Origin: Siphonodentalium dalli
Lineage: Eukaryota; Mollusca; Scaphopoda; Gadilida; Siphonodentaliidae
Direction of reading: 5' to 3'
Assembly: GCA_032622095.1 (NCBI GenBank)
Contig: CP136061.1
Location: 23,004,991 to 23,068,990 of the forward strand
DNA length: 64,000 bases
The translations under genes were made by a program, and so were the position numbers. This document shows positions 51,501 through 61,567 of this stretch, piece after piece. The notes below the pieces were generated by a model. That model was not told the origin of the DNA, made no database searches, and saw only the letters and a program-made list of their open reading frames with translations. Every line of letters begins with the position of its first letter. The stretch's first letter is position 1.

Positions 51501-54500
51501 ATGACTTTTTCGAAGGATTTGTGGCTCTAACCCAGAGATTCATGATTACAACTCAGGGATTTATGACTTTTTCGAAGGATTTGTGGCTCTAACCCAGAGA
51601 TTCATGAATACAACTCAGGCATTTATGACTTTTCGAAGGATTTATGGCTCAAACCTCGAGATTCATGAATACAACTCAGGGATTTATGACTTTTCGAAGG
51701 ATTTATGGTTCTAACCCAGAGATTCACGAATAGAACTCAGGGATTTATGACTTTTTCGAAGGATTTATGGTTCTAACCCAGAGATTCATGAATAGAACTC
51801 AGGGATTTATGACTTTTTCGAAGGATTTATGGTTCTAACCCAGAGATTCATGAATAGAACTCAGGGATTTATGACTTTTTCGAAGGATTTATGGCTTTAA
51901 CCCCGAGATTCATAACTACAACTCAGGGATTTATGACTTTTTCGAAGGATTTATGGTTCTAACCCAGAGATTCATGAATACAACTCAGGGATTTATGACT
52001 TTTTCGAAGGATTTGTGGCTCTAACCCAGAGATTCATTATTACAACTCAGGGATTTATGACTTTTTCGAAGGATTTGTGGCTCTAACCCAGAGATTCATG
52101 AATACAACGCAGGGATTTATGACTTTTTCGAAGGATTTGTGGCTCTAACCCAGAGATTCATGAATACAACGCAAGGATTTATGACATTTTCGAAGGATTT
52201 ATGGCTCTAACCCCGAGATTCATGACTACAACTCAGGGATTTATGACTTTTTCGAAGGATTTATGGTTCTAACCCAGAGATTCATGAATAGAACTCAGGG
52301 ATTTATGACTTTTTCGAAGGATTTATGGTTCTAACCCAGAGATTAATGAATAGAACTCAGGGATTTATGACTTTTTCGAAGGATTTATGGTTCTAACCCA
52401 GAGATTCATGAATACAACGCAGGGATTTATGACTTTTTCGAAGGATTTGTGGCTCTAACCCAGAGATTCGTGAATACAACGCAAGGATTTATGACCTTTT
52501 CGAAGGATTTATGGCTCTAACCCCGAGATTCATGACTACAACTCAGGGATTTATGACTTTTTCGAAGGATTTATGGTTCTAACCCAGAGATTCATGAATA
52601 GAACTCAGGGATTTATGACTTTTTCGAAGGATTTATGGTTCTAACCCAGAGATTCATGAATAGAACTCAGGGATTTATGACTTTTTCGAAGGATTTATGG
52701 CTTTAACCCCGACATTCATGACTACAACTCGGGGATTTATGACTTTTTCGAAGGATTTATGGTTCTAACCCAGAGATTCATGAATACAACTCAGGGATTT
52801 ATGACTTTTTCGAAGGATTTGTGGCTCTAACCCAGAGATTCATGAATACAACGCAGGGATTTATGACTTTTTCGAAGGATTTATGGCTCTAACCCAGAGA
52901 TTCATGAATACAACGCAAGGATTTATGACTTTTTCGAAGGATTTATGGCTCAAACCCCGAGATTCATGACTACAACTCAGGGATTTATGACTTTTTTGAA
53001 GGATTTATGGTTCTAACCCAGAGATTCACGAATAGAACTCAGGGATTTATGACTTTTTCGAAGGATTTATGGTTCTAACCCAGAGATTCATGAATAGAAC
53101 TCAGGGATTTATGACTTTTTCGAAGGATTTATGGTTCTAACCCAGAGATTCATGAATAGAACTCAGGGATTTATGACTTTTTCGAAGGATTTATGGCTTT
53201 TACCCCGAGATTCATGACTACAACTCAGGGATTTATGACTTTTTCGATGGATTTATGGTTCTAACCCAGAGATTCATTAATACAACTCAGGGATTTATGA
53301 CTTTTTCGAAGGATTTGTGGCTCTAACCCAGAGATTCATGATTACAACTCAGGGATTTATGACTTTTTCGAAGGATTTGTGGCTCTAACCCAGAGATTCA
53401 TGAATACAACGCAAGGATTTATGACCTTTTCGAAGGATTTATGGCTCTAACCCCAAGATTCATGACTACAACTCAGGGATTTATGACTTTTTCGAAGGAT
53501 TTATGGTTCTAACCCAGAGATTCATGAATAGAACTCAGGGATTTATGACTTTTTCGAAGGATTTATGGTTCTAACCCAGAGATTCATGAATAGAACTCAG
53601 GGAATTATGACTTTTTCGAAGAATTTATGGTTCTAACCCAGAGATTCATGAATAGAACTCAGGGATTTATGACTTTTTCGAAGGATTTATGGCTTTAACC
53701 CCGAGATTCATGACTACAACTCAGGGATTTATGACTTTTTCGAAGGATTTATGGTTCTAACCCAGAGATTCATGAATACAACTCAGGGATTTATGACTTT
53801 TTCGAAGGATTTGTGGCTCTAACCCAGAGATTCATGATTACAACTCAGGGATTTATGACTTTTTCGAAGGATTTGTGGCTCTAACCCAGAGATTCATGAA
53901 TACAACTCAGGGATTTATGACGTTTCGAAGGATTTATGGCTCAAACCCCGAGATTCATGACTACAACTCAGGGATTTATGACTTTTTTGAAGGATTTATG
54001 GTTCTAACCCAGAGATTCACGAATAGAACTCAGGGATTTATGACTTTTTCGAAGGATTTATGGTTCTAACCCAGAGATTCATGAATAGAACTCAGGGATT
54101 TATGACTTTTTCGAAGGATTTATGGTTCTAACCCAGAGATTCATGAATAGAACTCAGGGATTTATGACTTTTTCGAAGGATTTATGGCTTTAACCCCGAG
54201 ATTCATGACTACAACTCAGGGATTTATGACTTTTTCGAAGGATTTATGGTTCTAACCCAGAGATTCATGAATACAACTCAGGGATTTATGACTTTTTCGA
54301 AGGATTTATGGTTCTAACCCAGAGATTCATGAATAGAACTCATGGATTTATGACTTTTTCGAAGGATTTATGGCTTTAACCCCGAGATTCATGACTACAA
54401 CTCAGGGATTTATGACTTTTTCGAAGGATTTATGGTTCTAACCCAGAGATTCAAGAATACAACTCAGGGATTTATGACTTTTTCGAAGGATTTGTGGCTC

Positions 54501-55103
54501 TAACCCAGAGATTCATGATTACAACTCAGGGATTTATGACTTTTTCGAAGGATTTGTGGCTCTAACCCAGAGATTCATGAATACAACGCAAGGATTTATG
54601 ACCTTTTCGAAGGATTTATTGCTCTAACCCCAAGATTCATGACTACAACTCAGGGATTTGTGACTTTTTCGAAGGATTTATGGTTCTAACCCAGAGATTC
54701 ATGAATAGAACTCAGGGATTTATGACTTTTTCGAAGGATTTATGGTTCTAACCCAGAGATTCATGAATAGAACTCAGGGATTTATGACTTTTTCGAAGGA
54801 TTTATGGTTCTAACCCAGAGATTCATGAATAGAACTCAGGGATTTATGACTTTTTCGAAGGATTTATGGCTTTAACCCCGAGATTCATGACTACAACTCA
54901 GGGATTTATGACTTTTTCGAAGGATTTATGGTTCTAACCCAGAGATTCATGAATACAACTCAGGGATTTATGACTTTTTCGAAGGATTTATGGTTCTAAC
55001 CCAGAGATTCATGAATACAACTCAGGGATTTATGACTTTTTCGAAGGATTTGTGGCTCTAACCCAGAGATTCATGATTACAACTCAGGGATTTATGACTT
55101 TTT
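48536..55103 (+). repeat. Domain IV unit (106 monomers, 6,568 bp)
   Basis: It contains an internal 3,036-bp tandem offset: GACATTCATG 49,675/52,711 and CATTAATAC 50,238/53,274. The 2 bp missing from 49 monomers are the adjacent 61-bp monomers at 51,573-51,694. CTCAAACCTCGAG also occurs at 50,471 without a 61-bp neighbour, marking a recombinant join. Confidence 0.8.
51573..51694 (+). repeat. Two adjacent 61-bp monomers (copy A)
   Basis: CGAAGG positions 51,573, 51,634 and 51,695 are each 61 bp apart: two consecutive T4-tract monomers, the second with CTCAAACCTCGAG. Elsewhere that monomer is 62 bp, so a second independent T loss occurred here. The first monomer also has the private GGCATTT at 51,620. 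Confidence 0.9.
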
Positions 55104-55164
55104 CGAAGGATTTGTGGCTCTAACCCAGAGATTCATGAATACAACTCAGGGATTTATGACTTTT
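53865..55164 (+). repeat. Landmark pair 5 of 61-bp monomers
   Basis: The monomers are 53,865-53,925 (GTGGCTCT, GACGTTTCG) and 55,104-55,164, inside copy A of the 5,824-bp duplication. It is followed by the rare TTCTAAGCC variant at 55,307. Confidence 0.88.
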
Positions 55165-57396
55165 CGAAGGATTTATGGCTCAAACCTCGAGATTCATGAA
55201 TACAACTCAGGGATTTATGACTTTTTCGAAGGATTTATGGTTCTAACCCAGAGATTCACGAATAGAACTCAGGGATTTATGACTTTTTCGAAGGATTTAT
55301 GGTTCTAAGCCAGAGATTCATGAATAGAACTCAGGGATTTATGACTTTTTCGAAGGATTTATGGTTCTAACCCAGAGATTCATGAATAGAACTCAGGGAT
55401 TTATGACTTTTTCGAAGGATTTATGGCTTTAACCCCGAGATTCATGACTACAACTCAGGGATTTATGACTTTTTCGAAGGATTTATGGTTCTAACCCAGA
55501 GATTCATGAATACAACTCAGGGATTTATGACTTTTTCGAAGGATTTGTGGCTCTAACCCAGAGATTCATTATTACAACTCAGGGATTTATGACTTTTTCG
55601 AAGGATTTGTGGCTCTAACCCAGAGATTCATGAATACAACGCAGGGATTTATGACTTTTTCGAAGGATTTGTGGCTCTAACCCAGAGATTCATGAATACA
55701 ACGCAAGGATTTATGACATTTTCGAAGGATTTATGGCTCTAACCCCGAGATTCATGACTACAACTCAGGGATTTATGACTTTTTTGAAGGATTTATGGTT
55801 CTAACCCAGAGATTCACGAATAGAACTCAGGGATTTATGACTTTTTCGAAGGATTTATGGTTCTAACCCAGAGATTCATGAATAGAACTCAGGGATTTAT
55901 GACTTTTTCGAAGGATTTATGGTTCTAACCCAGAGATTCATGAATAGAACTCAGGGATTTATGACTTTTTCGAAGGATTTATGGCTTTTACCCCGAGATT
56001 CATGACTACAACTCAGGGATTTATGACTTTTTCGATGGATTTATGGTTCTAACCCAGAGATTCATTAATACAACTCAGGGATTTATGACTTTTTCGAAGG
56101 ATTTGTGGCTCTAACCCAGAGATTCATGATTACAACTCAGGGATTTATGACTTTTTCGAAGGATTTGTGGCTCTAACCCAGAGATTCATGAATACAACGC
56201 AAGGATTTATGACCTTTTCGAAGGATTTATGGCTCTAACCCCAAGATTCATGACTACAACTCAGGGATTTATGACTTTTTCGAAGGATTTATGGCTCAAA
56301 CCTCGAGATTCATGAATACAACTCAGGGATTTATGACTTTTTCGAAGGATTTATGGTTCTAACCCAGAGATTCACGAATAGAACTCAGGGATTTATGACT
56401 TTTTCGAAGGATTTATGGTTCTAACCCAGAGATTCATGAATAGAACTCAGGGATTTATGACTTTTTCGAAGGATTTATGGTTCTAACCCAGAGATTCATG
56501 AATAGAACTCAGGGATTTATGACTTTTTCGAAGGATTTATGGTTCTAACCCAGATATTCATGAATAGAACTCAGGGATTTATGACTTTTTCGAAGGATTT
56601 ATGGCTTTAACCCCGAGATTCATGACTACAACTCAGGGATTTATGACTTTTTCGCAGGATTTATGGTTCTAACCCAGAGATTCATGAATACAACTCAGGG
56701 ATTTATGACTTTTTCGAAGGATTTACGGTTCTAACCCAGAGATTCATGAATACAACTCAGGGATTTATGACTTTTTCGAAGGATTTGTGGCTCTAACCCA
56801 GAGATTCATGATTACAACTCAGGGATTTATGACTTTTTCGAAGGATTTGTGGCTCTAACCCAGAGATTCATGAATACAACGCAAGGATTTATGACCTTTT
56901 CGAAGGATTTATGGCTCTAACCCCAAGATTCATGACTACAACTCAGGGATTTATGACTTTTTCGAAGGATTTATGGTTCTAACCCAGAGATTCATGAATA
57001 GAACTCAGGGATTTATGACTTTTTCGAAGGATTTATGGTTCTAACCCAGAGATTCATGAATAGAACTCAGGGATTTATGACTTTTTCGAAGGATTTATGG
57101 TTCTAACCCAGAGATTCATGAATAGAACTCAGGGATTTATGACTTTTTCGAAGGATTTATGGCTTTAACCCCGAGATTCATGACTACAACTCAGGGATTT
57201 ATGACTTTTTCGAAGGATTTATGGTTCTAACCCAGAGATTCATGAATACAACTCAGGGATTTATGACTTTTTCGAAGGATTTATGGTTCTAACCCAGAGA
57301 TTCATGAATACAACTCAGGGATTTATGACTTTTTCGAAGGATTTGTGGCTCTAACCCAGAGATTCATGATTACAACTCAGGGATTTATGACTTTTT

Positions 57397-57518
57397 CGAA
57401 GGATTTGTGGCTCTAACCCAGAGATTCATGAATACAACTCAGGGATTTATGACTTTTCGAAGGATTTATGGCTCAAACCTCGAGATTCATGAATACAACT
57501 CAGGGATTTATGACTTTT
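57397..57518 (+). repeat. Two adjacent 61-bp monomers (copy B)
   Basis: Counterpart of 51,573-51,694 at +5,824 bp, without the GGCATTT change. It shows that the double deletion predates the 5,824-bp duplication. Confidence 0.9.
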
Positions 57519-59688
57519 CGAAGGATTTATGGTTCTAACCCAGAGATTCACGAATAGAACTCAGGGATTTATGACTTTTTCGAAGGATTTATGGTTCTAA
57601 CCCAGAGATTCATGAATAGAACTCAGGGATTTATGACTTTTTCGAAGGATTTATGGTTCTAACCCAGAGATTCATGAATAGAACTCAGGGATTTATGACT
57701 TTTTCGAAGGATTTATGGCTTTAACCCCGAGATTCATAACTACAACTCAGGGATTTATGACTTTTTCGAAGGATTTATGGTTCTAACCCAGAGATTCATG
57801 AATACAACTCAGGGATTTATGACTTTTTCGAAGGATTTGTGGCTCTAACCCAGAGATTCATTATTACAACTCAGGGATTTATGACTTTTTCGAAGGATTT
57901 GTGGCTCTAACCCAGAGATTCATGAATACAACGCAGGGATTTATGACTTTTTCGAAGGATTTGTGGCTCTAACCCAGAGATTCATGAATACAACGCAAGG
58001 ATTTATGACATTTTCGAAGGATTTATGGCTCTAACCCCGAGATTCATGACTACAACTCAGGGATTTATGACTTTTTCGAAGGATTTATGGTTCTAACCCA
58101 GAGATTCATGAATAGAACTCAGGGATTTATGACTTTTTCGAAGGATTTATGGTTCTAACCCAGAGATTAATGAATAGAACTCAGGGATTTATGACTTTTT
58201 CGAAGGATTTATGGTTCTAACCCAGAGATTCATGAATACAACGCAGGGATTTATGACTTTTTCGAAGGATTTGTGGCTCTAACCCAGAGATTCGTGAATA
58301 CAACGCAAGGATTTATGACCTTTTCGAAGGATTTATGGCTCTAACCCCGAGATTCATGACTACAACTCAGGGATTTATGACTTTTTCGAAGGATTTATGG
58401 TTCTAACCCAGAGATTCATGAATAGAACTCAGGGATTTATGACTTTTTCGAAGGATTTATGGTTCTAACCCAGAGATTCATGAATAGAACTCAGGGATTT
58501 ATGACTTTTTCGAAGGATTTATGGCTTTAACCCCGACATTCATGACTACAACTCGGGGATTTATGACTTTTTCGAAGGATTTATGGTTCTAACCCAGAGA
58601 TTCATGAATACAACTCAGGGATTTATGACTTTTTCGAAGGATTTGTGGCTCTAACCCAGAGATTCATGAATACAACGCAGGGATTTATGACTTTTTCGAA
58701 GGATTTATGGCTCTAACCCAGAGATTCATGAATACAACGCAAGGATTTATGACTTTTTCGAAGGATTTATGGCTCAAACCCCGAGATTCATGACTACAAC
58801 TCAGGGATTTATGACTTTTTTGAAGGATTTATGGTTCTAACCCAGAGATTCACGAATAGAACTCAGGGATTTATGACTTTTTCGAAGGATTTATGGTTCT
58901 AACCCAGAGATTCATGAATAGAACTCAGGGATTTATGACTTTTTCGAAGGATTTATGGTTCTAACCCAGAGATTCATGAATAGAACTCAGGGATTTATGA
59001 CTTTTTCGAAGGATTTATGGCTTTTACCCCGAGATTCATGACTACAACTCAGGGATTTATGACTTTTTCGATGGATTTATGGTTCTAACCCAGAGATTCA
59101 TTAATACAACTCAGGGATTTATGACTTTTTCGAAGGATTTGTGGCTCTAACCCAGAGATTCATGATTACAACTCAGGGATTTATGACTTTTTCGAAGGAT
59201 TTGTGGCTCTAACCCAGAGATTCATGAATACAACGCAAGGATTTATGACCTTTTCGAAGGATTTATGGCTCTAACCCCAAGATTCATGACTACAACTCAG
59301 GGATTTATGACTTTTTCGAAGGATTTATGGTTCTAACCCAGAGATTCATGAATAGAACTCAGGGATTTATGACTTTTTCGAAGGATTTATGGTTCTAACC
59401 CAGAGATTCATGAATAGAACTCAGGGAATTATGACTTTTTCGAAGGATTTATGGTTCTAACCCAGAGATTCATGAATAGAACTCAGGGATTTATGACTTT
59501 TTCGAAGGATTTATGGCTTTAACCCCGAGATTCATGACTACAACTCAGGGATTTATGACTTTTTCGAAGGATTTATGGTTCTAACCCAGAGATTCATGAA
59601 TACAACTCAGGGATTTATGACTTTTTCGAAGGATTTGTGGCTCTAACCCAGAGATTCATGATTACAACTCAGGGATTTATGACTTTTT

Positions 59689-60988
59689 CGAAGGATTTGT
59701 GGCTCTAACCCAGAGATTCATGAATACAACTCAGGGATTTATGACGTTTCGAAGGATTTATGGCTCAAACCCCGAGATTCATGACTACAACTCAGGGATT
59801 TATGACTTTTTTGAAGGATTTATGGTTCTAACCCAGAGATTCACGAATAGAACTCAGGGATTTATGACTTTTTCGAAGGATTTATGGTTCTAACCCAGAG
59901 ATTCATGAATAGAACTCAGGGATTTATGACTTTTTCGAAGGATTTATGGTTCTAACCCAGAGATTCATGAATAGAACTCAGGGATTTATGACTTTTTCGA
60001 AGGATTTATGGCTTTAACCCCGAGATTCATGACTACAACTCAGGGATTTATGACTTTTTCGAAGGATTTATGGTTCTAACCCAGAGATTCATGAATACAA
60101 CTCAGGGATTTATGACTTTTTCGAAGGATTTATGGTTCTAACCCAGAGATTCATGAATAGAACTCATGGATTTATGACTTTTTCGAAGGATTTATGGCTT
60201 TAACCCCGAGATTCATGACTACAACTCAGGGATTTATGACTTTTTCGAAGGATTTATGGTTCTAACCCAGAGATTCAAGAATACAACTCAGGGATTTATG
60301 ACTTTTTCGAAGGATTTGTGGCTCTAACCCAGAGATTCATGATTACAACTCAGGGATTTATGACTTTTTCGAAGGATTTGTGGCTCTAACCCAGAGATTC
60401 ATGAATACAACGCAAGGATTTATGACCTTTTCGAAGGATTTATTGCTCTAACCCCAAGATTCATGACTACAACTCAGGGATTTGTGACTTTTTCGAAGGA
60501 TTTATGGTTCTAACCCAGAGATTCATGAATAGAACTCAGGGATTTATGACTTTTTCGAAGGATTTATGGTTCTAACCCAGAGATTCATGAATAGAACTCA
60601 GGGATTTATGACTTTTTCGAAGGATTTATGGTTCTAACCCAGAGATTCATGAATAGAACTCAGGGATTTATGACTTTTTCGAAGGATTTATGGCTTTAAC
60701 CCCGAGATTCATGACTACAACTCAGGGATTTATGACTTTTTCGAAGGATTTATGGTTCTAACCCAGAGATTCATGAATACAACTCAGGGATTTATGACTT
60801 TTTCGAAGGATTTATGGTTCTAACCCAGAGATTCATGAATACAACTCAGGGATTTATGACTTTTTCGAAGGATTTGTGGCTCTAACCCAGAGATTCATGA
60901 TTACAACTCAGGGATTTATGACTTTTTCGAAGGATTTGTGGCTCTAACCCAGAGATTCATGAATACAACTCAGGGATTTATGACTTTT
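59689..60988 (+). repeat. Landmark pair 6 of 61-bp monomers
   Basis: The monomers are 59,689-59,749 and 60,928-60,988, the exact counterpart of pair 5 at +5,824 bp, including TTCTAAGCC at 61,131. Confidence 0.88.
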
Positions 60989-61567
60989 CGAAGGATTTAT
61001 GGCTCAAACCTCGAGATTCATGAATACAACTCAGGGATTTATGACTTTTTCGAAGGATTTATGGTTCTAACCCAGAGATTCACGAATAGAACTCAGGGAT
61101 TTATGACTTTTTCGAAGGATTTATGGTTCTAAGCCAGAGATTCATGAATAGAACTCAGGGATTTATGACTTTTTCGAAGGATTTATGGTTCTAACCCAGA
61201 GATTCATGAATAGAACTCAGGGATTTATGACTTTTTCGAAGGATTTATGGCTTTAACCCCGAGATTCATGACTACAACTCAGGGATTTATGACTTTTTCG
61301 AAGGATTTATGGTTCTAACCCAGAGATTCATGAATACAACTCAGGGATTTATGACTTTTTCGAAGGATTTGTGGCTCTAACCCAGAGATTCATTATTACA
61401 ACTCAGGGATTTATGACTTTTTCGAAGGATTTGTGGCTCTAACCCAGAGATTCATGAATACAACGCAGGGATTTATGACTTTTTCGAAGGATTTGTGGCT
61501 CTAACCCAGAGATTCATGAATACAACGCAAGGATTTATGACATTTTCGAAGGATTTATGGCTCTAAC

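Larger units (their letters stand above)
49920..55743 (+). repeat. 5,824-bp duplication, copy A
   Basis: It matches 55,744-61,567 at constant offset 5,824 bp (94 monomers minus 4 bp). Shared rare variants are CTCAAACCTCGAG (50,471/56,295), the double 61-bp monomers (51,573/57,397), GACATTCATG (52,711/58,535), CATTAATAC (53,274/59,098) and TTCTAAGCC (55,307/61,131). Differences seen are private to A: CCCAAAG at 50,357, GGCATTT at 51,620 and GAAGAATTT at 53,622. Left limit: upstream, A has CTCAAACCCC where B has CTCTAACCCC. Confidence 0.88.
55744..61567 (+). repeat. 5,824-bp duplication, copy B
   Basis: Second copy of 49,920-55,743. At the three sites where A is deviant, B has the common form, so these mutations arose in A after the duplication. 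B ends near 61,567, where the next GACTTTTTTGAAGG monomer is not repeated. From there the sequence follows 58,036 onward at offset 3,532 bp. Confidence 0.88.

Noticed and set aside
4602-61132. Seventeen near-identical 64-aa open frames as a gene family
   Set aside because: They are contained wholly in satellite monomers and arise mechanically from a T deletion plus loss of one TAA. There is no promoter, splice or domain signal, starts are mostly GTG, and identity follows HOR copying.
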